This document shows, one piece after another, positions 1 through 7,345 of a stretch of DNA of 18,609 nt. This stretch comes from a bacterium (GTDB lineage: Bacteria; BMS3Abin14): the NCBI GenBank assembly GCA_020350725.1, contig CP070719.1, forward strand, positions 2,258,009 to 2,276,617, given 5' to 3'. The position numbers were made by a program, and so were the translations under genes. Within the stretch, counting starts at the first letter, position 1, and each line of letters begins with the position of its first letter. The notes beneath the pieces are model-generated. The model was not told the DNA's origin and did not search any database. It worked only from the letters and a program-made list of their open reading frames with translations.

Positions 1-23
1 GAGACGCGGGGACCTACCCGAGG

Positions 24-78
24 GGGCGATGGGGCGAGAGGGCGATAGACGGACGCGGGGATTCGGGGACGCGGAGAG
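24..78. repeat. GC-rich GGGCGA/GACGCGG word repeats
   Basis: GGGCGA recurs at 24, 32 and 40 (8-nt steps), followed by GACGCGG-type words up to about 78. The same vocabulary returns at 17560-17606 and 18503-18515. No coding potential is seen here. Confidence 0.5.
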
Positions 79-127
79 AAAAAGCGGTTGTCATTGCGAA
101 CAGAAAACCGTGTGAAGCAATCCCGAT
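76..127 (+). repeat. Half copy of a dispersed GTCATTGCGA palindromic element
   Basis: Positions 76-99 are identical over 24 nt to 18380-18403, and the similarity continues through the shared word GTGTGAAGCAATC. The full copy near the window end folds into a long imperfect palindrome. This copy lacks the returning arm, so it looks like a truncated half element. Confidence 0.6.
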
Positions 128-140
128 GATGAAAAGCTTT

Positions 141-195
141 ACCACAGAGGACCACAGAGGCGTCCCTTGAGACGCCGCCACAGAGGGCCACAGAG
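141..195. repeat. Four CCACAGAGG decamers around a hairpin
   Basis: ACCACAGAGG occurs twice in tandem (141-150, 151-160). GCCACAGAGG then occurs about twice (177-195). Between them GGCGTC (159-164) pairs with GACGCC (171-176). The period here is 10, unlike the 7-nt arrays elsewhere in the window. No gene is seen. Confidence 0.55.
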
Positions 196-197
196 AT

Positions 198-328
198 GTT
201 TTCAGTTTTACATTTTGGATTTGGGACCTTGGATTGATCCCTAATGTCTAATGCTCTAATCTCTATTGCTCTGCTTCATAACTGTAAACAGTGAACCGGG
301 AACTGAGAGTCAGAAACTCAAATTATCC
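198..328 (+). repeat. Degenerate heptamer array running up to the LysE-family start codon
   Basis: From 198 the sequence reads as 7-nt steps of changing word type: GTTTTCA/GTTTTAC, then ATTTTGG/ATTTGGG, then TCTAATG/CTCTAAT/CTCTATT. From 280 it gives AACTGTA, AACAGTG, AACCGGG and AACTGAG. The last units reach the start codon at 331 and occupy the place where a ribosome binding site would be. The individual words are degenerate, so single units are weak evidence; the constant 7-nt step is the signal. Confidence 0.6.
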
Positions 329-330
329 CC

Positions 331-969
331 ATGAATTATCCTGCACTCTTCATATCCGCATTCATCGTGGCCCTGTCCGGCGCCCTGATGCCGGGCCCGC
401 TGCTGGCGGTTACCCTGGGACACTCACCCCGCCAGGGCTGGACGTTCGGCCCTCTGGCTGTTGTCGGACACGGAATCCTGGAACTGGGGCTGGTGTCCAT
501 GGTCTTTCTCGGTGCCGGCCCCCTTCTCCAGGCCACCGGGGTGCAGGCGGTGGTGGGACTGGCGGGGGGCATCATCCTGGTCTGGATGGGCAAGGGCATG
601 TATGTGACAGCCCGGTCTCCTGCCCCACCTGAGGCAGCCGAGAATGTCAACGGTCAGGGGAGAAGAGCCGTTCTGCTGGGAGCACTGACCAGTATCTCCA
701 ACCCCTACTGGACTCTCTGGTGGGCGACCGTAGGCCTGGCCTACCTGACCCTCGCTGCGGAAAAGGGGCCCTGGGGTATCGTCGTCTTCTTCCTCGGGCA
801 TATTTCCGGGGACTTGGCATGGTACACGGTTGTTTCCGCCACCGCCTCGCGGGGGGTCAGTCTTGCCGATATGAAGTTGTACAGGGTCATCATGGTCGTC
901 TGCTCGGGCGCTCTGGTCCTTCTCGGTCTGTGGTTCGTCCTCTACGGTGCGAAGCTTGTCCTGTCATGA
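331..969 (+). CDS. LysE/RhtB-family amino-acid exporter
   Basis: This 212-residue protein is almost entirely hydrophobic, with about six predicted membrane segments (roughly residues 5-27, 42-62, 68-88, 115-137, 145-167 and 187-209). The family signature is near the N terminus: a small-residue-rich stretch followed by MPGPLLAVT, the conserved PGP turn. An SNPYW motif follows in the fourth segment. LysE-family proteins export amino acids or related metabolites through the inner membrane; the substrate cannot be read from the sequence. Length fits the family. The start is ATG 331, but no good Shine-Dalgarno precedes it because the upstream region is a heptamer repeat. The gene stands alone, followed by an AT-rich intergenic tract. 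Confidence 0.85.
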   Translation: MNYPALFISAFIVALSGALMPGPLLAVTLGHSPRQGWTFGPLAVVGHGILELGLVSMVFLGAGPLLQATGVQAVVGLAGGIILVWMGKGMYVTARSPAPPEAAENVNGQGRRAVLLGALTSISNPYWTLWWATVGLAYLTLAAEKGPWGIVVFFLGHISGDLAWYTVVSATASRGVSLADMKLYRVIMVVCSGALVLLGLWFVLYGAKLVLS

Positions 970-1018
970 CGGCGGCCGGCCGGCGACCCCATAATTTTTT
1001 TGCCCGACCATGTCCCGA

Positions 1019-1255
1019 AGAATCCGCTTCCGAATAAAAATAAACAAAAAATATTTCCAGAATTTCATTTTTTTTGGGAAAAATATTTTCCTCCCATTAA
1101 TTGAGGACATGATTTATTGCTGCTTTCCCCTTTTAAATCGAAGATATATCAGGTAAATAAAGCATTTATTGACATGATATTTTTAGAAAAATATTGCTAA
1201 CAATTAATATTCCTAATAATATTAATTAAAACCTGGATTAAATTATTTTTTTGAA
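1019..1255. other. AT-rich intergenic tract with palindromes
   Basis: This stretch is strikingly AT-rich in a GC-rich genome: only 19 of the 110 bases at 1141-1250 are G or C. It holds a perfect 10-bp inverted repeat, AATTAATATT (1202-1211) and AATATTAATT (1218-1227), six bases apart. There is also a near-palindrome GGAAAAATATTTTCC at 1077-1091. It lies directly upstream of an AT-hook protein gene, so it could be the protein's own target; that is inference. Confidence 0.7.
1169..1197 (+). promoter_or_regulatory. Candidate promoter of the AT-hook gene
   Basis: A perfect TTGACA at 1169-1174 is followed after 17 bp by TATTGC (1192-1197, 3 of 6 consensus). Transcription would begin near 1204, inside the 10-bp inverted repeat at 1202-1227. 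The -35 is strong and the -10 is weak. Confidence 0.4.
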
Positions 1256-1266
1256 AGGAGCGCGTG

Positions 1267-1809
1267 GTGGAAAAAGAGCTCGAGAAAGTAAAGGGCGCTT
1301 TGGACGATTTCCGGAAGAAGGTCGTGGAGGTCGTCAAAAAGGGAAAGGGTGAGGCGGATAGGGTCGCCAGGCTGGCGCACCTGAAACTGGAGATCGGTTC
1401 TCTGAATCGCCAGAGAAAGGACCTCTTCGAGGAGCTGGGAGAGGCCTTTTACAGGAACTACCGGAAGCCGGGGAAAAACGCGGAGAAGACCGTCGCCGAT
1501 CTTGTCTCCCACGTCAACGAGGTGGAAAAACGTCTGGCCTCCTTCAGGCGGGACCTCAAGGCGGAGGAGAAGGTGACCGCCCCGGCCCGGAAGGGCCGCG
1601 GCAGACCTTCTAAACCTGCCTCAGCAAAGACCGGGGGGGAAGCGCCCAAGCGCCGGGGCAGACCGCCCAAATCGGCGGCAGCGAAATCAGGATCGGCCGC
1701 GCCCAAGCGGCGAGGCAGGCCCCCCAAGCCTGCTGCTGCCTCGAAGGCCGCCCAGGCCGGAACGCCCAAAAAGCGGGGCAGGCCGCCCAAATCGGAGAAA
1801 ACGGATTAA
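1267..1809 (+). CDS. Coiled-coil protein with four C-terminal AT-hooks
   Basis: This 180-residue, lysine-rich protein has two parts. Residues 1-105 are charged and heptad-like, probably a helical coiled coil for oligomerisation. The C-terminal 75 residues are Ala/Pro/Lys linkers carrying four AT-hook cores, (K/R)GRP(P/S)K, with GRP at about 112-114, 131-133, 150-152 and 171-173. AT-hooks insert into the minor groove of AT-rich DNA, so a nucleoid-associated or histone-H1-like regulator is likely. I do not recognise the N-terminal domain. Two adjacent GTG codons (1264, 1267) can start it; the Shine-Dalgarno AAAGGAG (1254-1260) is better spaced (6 nt) for 1267. The tail repeats also at DNA level, suggesting expansion by duplication. 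Confidence 0.8.
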   Translation: MEKELEKVKGALDDFRKKVVEVVKKGKGEADRVARLAHLKLEIGSLNRQRKDLFEELGEAFYRNYRKPGKNAEKTVADLVSHVNEVEKRLASFRRDLKAEEKVTAPARKGRGRPSKPASAKTGGEAPKRRGRPPKSAAAKSGSAAPKRRGRPPKPAAASKAAQAGTPKKRGRPPKSEKTD

Positions 1810-1829
1810 GGCCCCCTGAGCCGAAGACG

Positions 1830-1858
1830 CCGGTGGACCAGAGGTAATAGCCCACCGG
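1830..1858 (+). other. Inverted repeat after the AT-hook gene
   Basis: CCGGTGG (1830-1836) pairs with CCACCGG (1852-1858) across a 15-nt loop, shortly after the AT-hook stop codon. No T-tract follows, so this is at best a weak or Rho-assisted terminator, or an mRNA 3' structure. Confidence 0.35.
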
Positions 1859-1921
1859 TCACTTCCTCGCCTGTCTCTGGTGGGGGCCGGTGACACGCCC
1901 AGTCCGCTCGAGGTGATCCGA

Positions 1922-2338
1922 GTGCCTGAGAAGATAACACGGTTCGGGGTCTCGATTCCCGCCCGCCTTCTGAAAAGGTTCGATGAACACATCAGGGACG
2001 GCGGTTACGCAAATCGTTCCGAGGCCCTGCGCGACCTCATAAGGGACTATCTCGTCGAGCGGGAATGGCAATCGGATGTGGAGACCGTCGGCACGGTGAC
2101 CCTGGTCTACGATCACCACGTCAGAGAGCTGGCCGACGCCCTGACCAACATACAGCATGAGATCGGAGAGGCCATCGTATCCACCCTGCACATCCACCTG
2201 GACCATCACCTCTGTCTGGAGGTCATCGTCGTCAAGGGCAACAGCAGGAGGATCCGGCAGATGGCCGACCGACTCATCGGCCTGAAGGGAGTGGTTCACG
2301 GAAAGCTGACGGCAGCGACCGTGGGACGTTCCTTTTAG
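1922..2338 (+). CDS. nikR: NikR nickel-responsive transcriptional regulator
   Basis: NikR is a tetrameric ribbon-helix-helix repressor that binds Ni(II) and represses nickel-uptake genes. With GTG 1922 as start the protein has 138 residues, the usual NikR size. Residues 5-47 form the RHH domain (TRFGVSIPARLL, then GYANRSEALRDLIRDYL). Residues 55-138 form the ACT-like metal-binding domain. The high-affinity nickel ligands of E. coli NikR (H76, H87, H89, C95) are all present at a constant offset as H79, H90, H92 and C98, in LHIHLDHHLCLE. GTG 1922 is preferred over ATG 1880 because GAGGTGAT (1910-1917) sits 4-5 nt upstream and homology begins there. No nickel transporter or hydrogenase gene is nearby, so targets must lie elsewhere. 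Confidence 0.92.
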   Translation: MPEKITRFGVSIPARLLKRFDEHIRDGGYANRSEALRDLIRDYLVEREWQSDVETVGTVTLVYDHHVRELADALTNIQHEIGEAIVSTLHIHLDHHLCLEVIVVKGNSRRIRQMADRLIGLKGVVHGKLTAATVGRSF

Positions 2339-2543
2339 GAACGGTGGAAAGTGCAGGGTGCCGGGGGCACACTTCCGGCCGGATCACCCCTTTTCGGAGA
2401 GGGTCTATTCCATAGATACGGGTCGAACCCGGTTGCGGCGGCTCAATCATATCCGGACCGAACCGACCGCGGGGTGTGCCATCGCAGAGTCCAGGCGTTG
2501 CTGACGGATGGCGTTGCCTTTTTCATTCTGGAATCCCCCGGCA

Positions 2544-3263
2544 TCAAAAAGGTCTGAAGTCGGCTGGACCTGTTTCGGGATTAAGGGTGATCTTCCGTAT
2601 CTCCGTAGTCCCCGTGTGAAACCCCGAAGCCCAGTTTTCCTCGTGGTGGGCATACAGGATCCCGTCCACCTCCTTGAAGTCGGAGTATTCCGTCTCGAAG
2701 TGCGTCTTGACGGTTTCGGTGTTCAGGATCGCCTGACTGAACACGATACGGGCGGTTTTCGGATCGGCAAACAGGCGGATAATGAGACCGGGTTCCAGAA
2801 TAATCTGCATCCCGATGGTCATGCGATCACCCACTTTGAGGGCGGGGATCTGGGTGACTTCCTCCCTTCTCTCTGAAAGGATCCAGGGTATGTCGGCCCT
2901 TGCCGCCTGCAGGATCATGGATTTGAGGAGATGGCCACCCACCTCCTTGATCCCCGCGCCGGAAGGATCGGTGCGCCATCCGCGTCCCCGATCCAGATAT
3001 CTCCTTTCCGGATTTGCCCCGTAGGCCAGATCCACATAGAGGCGGTCAGGTCGGGCGAAGAGCCTGACCATGGAGCCTTCCGTCTGCCTCATCTTCGCCT
3101 TTACGGTCCCCTCCATACGGTAGGTCCTGATCGTGTCCAGTCTTTCCCCGCCGTAGGCGTCGAGGATCCTGTTCACCAGCCGGTCCATAGCCGCATCGCC
3201 ATGCAGGGGAGCGGGGGAAAGGACGATAGGAAGCAGGAGTAAAAGGAGATGTTTTTTCCACAT
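2544..3263 (-). CDS. LolA-like periplasmic / outer-membrane lipoprotein-sorting family protein
   Basis: From ATG 3263 the protein has 239 residues. It begins with MWKK and a leucine-rich core ending near LHGDA, a typical Sec signal peptide cleaved around residue 23. The mature part starts with a short helix (DRLVNRILDAYGG), then many amphipathic beta strands (TYRMEGTVKAKM, RLYVDLAYG, KTHFETEYSDFKEVDGILYAH). It ends with TEIRKITLNPE, a pattern familiar from proteins annotated as outer membrane lipoprotein-sorting protein with a LolA/LolB-like fold. This is a family-level match from pattern only, and I cannot assign a lipoprotein partner. The ORF could extend upstream, but only the ATG at 3263 gives a signal peptide at the N terminus. 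No clear Shine-Dalgarno is visible. Confidence 0.65.
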   Translation of the reverse strand: MWKKHLLLLLLPIVLSPAPLHGDAAMDRLVNRILDAYGGERLDTIRTYRMEGTVKAKMRQTEGSMVRLFARPDRLYVDLAYGANPERRYLDRGRGWRTDPSGAGIKEVGGHLLKSMILQAARADIPWILSERREEVTQIPALKVGDRMTIGMQIILEPGLIIRLFADPKTARIVFSQAILNTETVKTHFETEYSDFKEVDGILYAHHEENWASGFHTGTTEIRKITLNPETGPADFRPF

Positions 3264-3384
3264 GATATTCAGGTGATGACATCGGGCCGCCCCGCGGTGC
3301 GGTCCCCGAGGGACGCCCGGAAGACTCCGGGGCGATACGGGTACGATTGTCCTGCCGGACACCGGACGATGCCCCTTCCCCTTC

Positions 3385-3412
3385 TTGACACCCTGCCCTC
3401 CGGAGTTATAAT
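3385..3412 (+). promoter_or_regulatory. Consensus sigma-70 promoter of tRNA-Val
   Basis: Perfect TTGACA (3385-3390) and perfect TATAAT (3407-3412) are separated by 16 bp. The tRNA begins 13 nt after the -10, so transcription should start only a few bases ahead of the mature 5' end. Confidence 0.85.
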
Positions 3413-3424
3413 CCCTAATAATCC

Positions 3425-3499
3425 GGGCGATTAACTCAGCGGGAGAGTGCTACCTTCACACGGTAGAAGTCACTGGTTCAAATCCAGTATCGCCCACCA
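3425..3499 (+). tRNA. tRNA-Val (anticodon CAC)
   Basis: The sequence folds as a complete 75-nt cloverleaf. The acceptor stem GGGCGAT pairs with ATCGCCC, and the D stem is ACTC/GAGT. The anticodon stem CTACC/GGTAG closes loop TTCACAC, giving anticodon CAC (reads GUG). The T stem ACTGG/CCAGT closes loop TTCAAAT. The discriminator base A and the 3' CCA (3497-3499) are genome-encoded. Confidence 0.95.
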
Positions 3500-3509
3500 C
3501 ATATAAATG

Positions 3510-3533
3510 GGGGCCGCCCGCTGGGGCGGCCCC
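3510..3533 (+). terminator. Hairpin terminator after tRNA-Val
   Basis: A 10-bp GC-only stem, GGGGCCGCCC (3510-3519) with GGGCGGCCCC (3524-3533), closes a 4-nt loop just 11 nt after the tRNA. The downstream run is only TGATCATTTA, so the U-tract is poor, but position and stem strength favour a terminator. Confidence 0.65.
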
Positions 3534-3685
3534 TGATCATTTATGGGAGAAATTTTCCCGCTCCATTTCCTTGCCAAGTTCCATTAGGGTCCGTCGTGGG
3601 GAATGCTGCTCAGGGGATATTCACCGGAAAAGAGAGCCCCGAAAGGGCAGAGCTCACTCGATTGTCATTCAGCATGAAATCTGAT

Positions 3686-4093
3686 CTAAGACTGAAACTT
3701 CGGAAAAGGAACCTTCCAATATCCGATGCCCTCGTCCTGGAGATCCTGTTCCTCTTCGACCGTCATGGTGCCGCGGATATTCCTGGCGTCTATCTCACCG
3801 AAATGTATCTTGATTGCCTCCTCGGCGAACTTGGGCCCCACGTTGTCGAAGTTCTTCTCGATGTACTCCATGAGGAGCTTGGTCTTCGAATGCTCAGGTG
3901 CCTGCCGGTGCCCGGACCTCTCCGGCGCCGACCTGGATATATGTCCCCCGCTGGGGACGATGTCGACTTCAGGGACACCGCACACCGGGCATGTCAGCCT
4001 CCCGAACGCGCTTTCGGTGTCGAACTCGTCCCGACCTTTGAACCAGCCTTCGAAGGTGTGTCCCTGTGAGCATTTCAGGTCGTAGATGATCAT
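3686..4093 (-). CDS. DUF1178 family protein
   Basis: This small soluble protein of 135 residues starts MIIYDLKCSQGHTFEGWF, the characteristic opening of DUF1178 proteins. A CPVCG motif near residue 36 follows. Together with Cys8 and His12 it probably forms a zinc-ribbon-like site. The second half (KFAEEAIKIHFGEIDARNIRG, then EEEQDLQDEGI) matches the family's conserved helical C terminus. Molecular function is unknown. ATG 4093 is chosen over GTG 4102 because GGGAG lies 8 nt upstream of the ATG but overlaps the GTG. It is monocistronic, with tRNA-Val downstream and divergent to the clpB side. Confidence 0.85.
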   Translation of the reverse strand: MIIYDLKCSQGHTFEGWFKGRDEFDTESAFGRLTCPVCGVPEVDIVPSGGHISRSAPERSGHRQAPEHSKTKLLMEYIEKNFDNVGPKFAEEAIKIHFGEIDARNIRGTMTVEEEQDLQDEGIGYWKVPFPKFQS

Positions 4094-4114
4094 GCCGTTC
4101 ACTCCCTATAGAAA

Positions 4115-4142
4115 GATTTAATCAAAAATGAGTTTATGTCAA
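4115..4142 (-). promoter_or_regulatory. Candidate promoter of the DUF1178 gene
   Basis: On the minus strand TTGACA (plus 4142-4137) precedes an AT-rich region containing TAAATC after 16 bp (plus 4120-4115); TTAAAT one base earlier is an alternative. The -35 is perfect and the -10 is poor. Confidence 0.4.
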
Positions 4143-4225
4143 TGTCTTATACTCCAGGAAAAAGTGAGCGAAGACGGCCACCTGAAATGGGTTTTTCCGG
4201 CCTGCGGACGCCTGTTCCTTGCCCC

Positions 4226-4462
4226 TCCCGATCTCCCATTTCCCATATCCCGCGTCCAATCTCCCATGTTCCATCTCCAATCACTAATCTCCGATCTCCA
4301 ATGTCTAATTCCAATCTCTAATGTCTATTTTTCAATCTCCCGTGTTCCATCTTCAATCTCTAATCTCCAATCTCTAATGTCTATTTGCCAATCTCCAATG
4401 TCCAATCTCTAACCTCCAATGTCTAATGTCTAATTCCTAATCTCTATTTCCCAATCTCCCTT
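4226..4462 (+). repeat. Heptanucleotide array, 34 units, consensus (C/G)TC(C/T)AAT
   Basis: All 237 bases divide into 33 heptamers and a single hexamer (4310-4315). Common units are CTCCAAT, CTCTAAT, GTCTAAT and GTCCAAT. Variants include CTCCCAT, GTTCCAT and GTCTATT. The array fills most of the 482-nt gap between the DUF1178 gene and clpB. No spacer sequences, ORF or RNA-like fold was seen. It ends about 47 nt before the clpB promoter candidate. Confidence 0.9.
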
Positions 4463-4508
4463 ATCCGCTGTAACTGTTCGGAAATTAACATCAATATCGG
4501 CATCCCGA

Positions 4509-4536
4509 TTGACACGAACCCGCCAGTGGTTAACTT
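4509..4536 (+). promoter_or_regulatory. Weak promoter candidate upstream of clpB
   Basis: TTGACA (4509-4514) is followed after 16 bp by TAACTT (4531-4536, 3 of 6). Neither a CIRCE inverted repeat nor a recognisable heat-shock sigma-32 promoter was seen between the heptamer array and clpB. Confidence 0.3.
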
Positions 4537-4575
4537 CAGCTGGGATAGATCTTCAGTGACGCGGGAGGATCGCAA

Positions 4576-7167
4576 ATGGCGGTTAATTTCGACAGGCTGA
4601 CCATCAAGGCCCAGGAAGCATTCCAGGAGGCCCAGAGAGAAGCTGAAAGCAGGAGCCATCAGCAGATCGATGTCGAACACCTTTTCCGGGCCCTTCTCGA
4701 TCAGGAGGGCGGAGTGGTCGTCCCTCTTCTGGAGAAGATCGGCGTTGATCCTGGGTCGATCAGGACGAAAATCGATGCTGAATTGGACCGCCTGCCCAAG
4801 GTCACCGGACTGACCCAGGTCTACATTTCCCCCCGTCTCAACGCTCTCTTCAACCTGGCTCAGAAGGAAGCGGAAGGTCTGAAGGATGAATACATCAGTT
4901 CCGAGCACGTCTTCCTCGCCATGATCGATGAGAAGGGTGGGACGACGGCCCGGGTCCTGAAGGACGGACAGGTCAGCAGGGAAAAGGTCCTGGAGGCGCT
5001 GATGAGCGTCAGGGGCAGCCGTCGGGTTACCGATCAGAATCCGGAGGAGAGCTACCAGGCCCTCATGAAATACGGCAGGGACCTGACCGACCTGGCCCGA
5101 AGGAGGAAACTGGATCCCGTGATCGGCAGAGACGATGAGATCCGCAGGGTCATCCAGGTCCTCTCACGTCGGACCAAGAACAACCCGGTTCTCATCGGGG
5201 AACCCGGGGTGGGCAAGACAGCCATTGCGGAGGGGTTGGCCCAGAGGATCGCCGGCGGAGACGTCCCAGAAGGTCTCAAAAAGAAGAGGATCGTCGCCCT
5301 CGACATGGGGGCCCTGGTTGCGGGCGCCAAATACCGGGGCCAGTTCGAGGAGAGGTTGAAGGCCGTTCTGCACGAGGTGGAGGAAGCGGCCGGGGAGATT
5401 ATCCTTTTCATCGATGAGCTCCATAACCTCGTCGGCGCCGGCAGGGCCGAGGGTTCCATGGATGCCTCAAATATGCTCAAGCCTGCTCTTGCGCGCGGTG
5501 AACTGAGATGCGTCGGTGCCACGACACTGGACGAATACAGAAAATATATTGAAAAAGACGCAGCCCTTGAACGGCGGTTCCAGCCCACCTTCGTCTCCGA
5601 ACCTTCCGTGGGGGACACCATCGCCATTCTCAGGGGGCTCAAGGAGCGTTACGAGATCCACCACGGAGTCCGGGTCACCGATGCGGCTATCGTCGCCGCC
5701 GCCACCCTTTCGAACCGATATATCACGGATCGCTTTCTCCCGGACAAGGCCATCGACCTTGTGGACGAGGCGGCCTCGCGCCTCCGAATCGAGATCGACA
5801 GCCTCCCCCAGGAGATCGACGAGGTGGAGAGAAAGATCATCCAGCTTCAGATCGAAAGGGAGGCCCTGAAGAAGGAAGACGATCCCGGATCACGCGAGCG
5901 TTTGGACAAGATCGAGCGGGAACTTGCCGATCTCACCGAGAAAAGCTCCTCCATGAAGGCGCGCTGGCAGATGGAGAAGGAGACGATCCAGACCATCCGG
6001 GCTCTCAAGGAGGAGGTCGAACAGGTGAAGTACGGGGCCCAGAAGGCCGAAAAGGACGGGGACCTTGAATTGGCAGCGGAGCTCAAGTACGGAAAGATGC
6101 CCAAACTCGACGAGGATCTGGAGGAGGCCAACAAGCGATTGACGGAACTGACGGCCGAACAGCGGATGCTCAAGGAAGAGGTGGATGCAGAGGATATCGC
6201 CGAGATCGTATCGAAGTGGACCGGTGTCCCGGTTACCCGCCTTCTCGAGGGCGAGATGGACAAGCTCATCAGGATGGAGGAGCGCATCGGAAGGAGGGTG
6301 ATCGGTCAGGCCGAGGCGGTTACCGCCGTGTCCAACGCGGTCCGGCGCGCCAGGGCGGGCCTCCAGGATCCGAACCGTCCCATCGGCTCCTTCATTTTCA
6401 TGGGGCCGACGGGTGTCGGGAAGACGGAACTGGCAAAGGCCCTGGCCGAGTTCCTCTTTGACGACGAAAATGCCATGGTCAGGATCGACATGTCCGAGTT
6501 CATGGAAAAACATGCCGTGGCGAGGCTCATCGGAGCGCCGCCGGGCTACGTCGGGTACGAGGAGGGGGGGTATCTCACGGAGGCCGTCAGGCGCAGGCCG
6601 TACAGTGTCATCCTCATCGACGAGATCGAGAAGGCCCATCCCGAGGTGTTCAACATCCTGCTCCAGATGCTGGATGACGGCCGCCTCACCGACGGTCAGG
6701 GACGGACGGTGGATTTCAGAAATACAGTTGTGATCATGACCTCGAACATCGGCAGCAGCTACATAGCTGAACTTCAGGGACAGGACGACGGGGAGATGAG
6801 AGAGCGCGTCACGGAAGCGCTCAGGACCCATTTCAGGCCCGAATTCATCAACCGGATCGATGATGTCATCATCTTCCATTCCCTGGACATGGATCAGATC
6901 AAGGCCATTGTTCAGATCCAGCTGTCGAGGTTGGAGGCAATGCTCGAGTCGAGGGGTATCGGGCTTGAGGTCACGGCCGCCGCCCTGGACCATATCAGCA
7001 GGGAGGGTTACGATCCCGTTTACGGAGCCCGTCCCCTCAAGAGGGTTATCCAGAAGTCCATTCAAAACGTCCTCGCCGTGGATATCCTGTCCGGCAAGTT
7101 CACGGACGGAGACACGGTCATTGTGGACGCGACAGACGACCGGATAGTGCTTTCGGGGAAAAAATAG
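4576..7167 (+). CDS. clpB: ATP-dependent disaggregase ClpB
   Basis: ClpB is a hexameric AAA+ chaperone that, with DnaK, pulls polypeptides out of aggregates in the cytoplasm. The 863-residue length is typical. In order: N-terminal double Clp-N domain (about 1-145); first AAA+ domain with Walker A GEPGVGKT (208-215) and Walker B ILFIDE (276-281); a coiled-coil M domain (about 400-530, rich in Glu/Lys heptads) that separates ClpB from ClpA/ClpC; second AAA+ domain with Walker A GPTGVGKT (610-617) and Walker B LIDE (to 682-683); and the C-terminal D2-small domain ([15 protein letters not shown]). ATG 4576 has GGGAGGAT (4563-4570) at good distance. The gene appears monocistronic and is convergent with the histidine kinase gene. 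Confidence 0.98.
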   Translation: MAVNFDRLTIKAQEAFQEAQREAESRSHQQIDVEHLFRALLDQEGGVVVPLLEKIGVDPGSIRTKIDAELDRLPKVTGLTQVYISPRLNALFNLAQKEAEGLKDEYISSEHVFLAMIDEKGGTTARVLKDGQVSREKVLEALMSVRGSRRVTDQNPEESYQALMKYGRDLTDLARRRKLDPVIGRDDEIRRVIQVLSRRTKNNPVLIGEPGVGKTAIAEGLAQRIAGGDVPEGLKKKRIVALDMGALVAGAKYRGQFEERLKAVLHEVEEAAGEIILFIDELHNLVGAGRAEGSMDASNMLKPALARGELRCVGATTLDEYRKYIEKDAALERRFQPTFVSEPSVGDTIAILRGLKERYEIHHGVRVTDAAIVAAATLSNRYITDRFLPDKAIDLVDEAASRLRIEIDSLPQEIDEVERKIIQLQIEREALKKEDDPGSRERLDKIERELADLTEKSSSMKARWQMEKETIQTIRALKEEVEQVKYGAQKAEKDGDLELAAELKYGKMPKLDEDLEEANKRLTELTAEQRMLKEEVDAEDIAEIVSKWTGVPVTRLLEGEMDKLIRMEERIGRRVIGQAEAVTAVSNAVRRARAGLQDPNRPIGSFIFMGPTGVGKTELAKALAEFLFDDENAMVRIDMSEFMEKHAVARLIGAPPGYVGYEEGGYLTEAVRRRPYSVILIDEIEKAHPEVFNILLQMLDDGRLTDGQGRTVDFRNTVVIMTSNIGSSYIAELQGQDDGEMRERVTEALRTHFRPEFINRIDDVIIFHSLDMDQIKAIVQIQLSRLEAMLESRGIGLEVTAAALDHISREGYDPVYGARPLKRVIQKSIQNVLAVDILSGKFTDGDTVIVDATDDRIVLSGKK

Positions 7168-7174
7168 GGGTCGT

Positions 7175-7202
7175 AGTTCCCGGTTCCCAGTTCACGGTTT
7201 CC
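7175..7202 (-). repeat. Heptamer array after clpB (GTGAACT family, minus sense)
   Basis: Four consecutive 7-nt units, AGTTCCC, GGTTCCC, AGTTCAC and GGTTTCC, lie just after the clpB stop codon. Read on the minus strand they are GTGAACT/GGGAACC words, the same family as 7309-7343 but in inverted orientation. Confidence 0.7.
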
Positions 7203-7217
7203 AGGTATTGAAACGGC

Positions 7218-7277
7218 GGGACTTCCATCACCGGACCATCCCGGTCAGAGTATCCTTTGCCTGCCGCCGGAAGTCCC
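7218..7277. other. Nested inverted repeats at the clpB/kinase convergent junction
   Basis: GGGACTTCC (7218-7226) pairs with GGAAGTCCC (7269-7277). Inside lies a smaller hairpin, ACCGG (7230-7234) with CCGGT (7241-7245). Together with the inverted heptamer arrays on both sides the junction is symmetric. It could serve as a bidirectional end structure, but no T-tracts are present. Confidence 0.45.
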
Positions 7278-7308
7278 TCGGCTTCCTTCAGGGTTTGAGT
7301 TTCCGGAA

Positions 7309-7343
7309 AACTGTGAACGGTGAACTGTGAACTGAAAACTGCC
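7309..7343 (+). repeat. Heptamer array abutting the kinase stop codon (AACTGTG family)
   Basis: Five units in 7-nt steps, AACTGTG, AACGGTG, AACTGTG, AACTGAA and AACTGCC, end two bases from the stop codon of the minus-strand kinase gene at 7346. Confidence 0.75.
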
Positions 7344-7345
7344 CT

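Noticed and set aside
979-1001. Terminator after the LysE-family gene
   Set aside because: GC palindromes (GCCGGCCGGC) are followed by a T-run, but the palindrome leaves no loop and the T-run is too far away for a convincing terminator.
2419-2436. tRNA T-arm-like string GGGTCGAACCC
   Set aside because: No acceptor, D or anticodon stems can be built around it.
2351-2557. 68-residue plus-strand open frame between nikR and the LolA-like gene
   Set aside because: No Shine-Dalgarno, no domain and an ordinary composition; it runs into the minus-strand gene. The 205-nt gap otherwise holds only a possible GTGCC/GGCAC hairpin near 2358-2370.
4226-4462. CRISPR-like array
   Set aside because: Units are 7 nt and contiguous, with no unique spacers between them and no cas genes in the window.
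4463-4575. CIRCE or sigma-32 heat-shock control of clpB
   Set aside because: Neither the CIRCE inverted repeat nor a sigma-32-type -35/-10 pair was found; only a weak TTGACA promoter candidate is present.
5890-7065. 391-residue minus-strand open frame
   Set aside because: It lies wholly antisense to the second half of clpB and has no recognisable domain.
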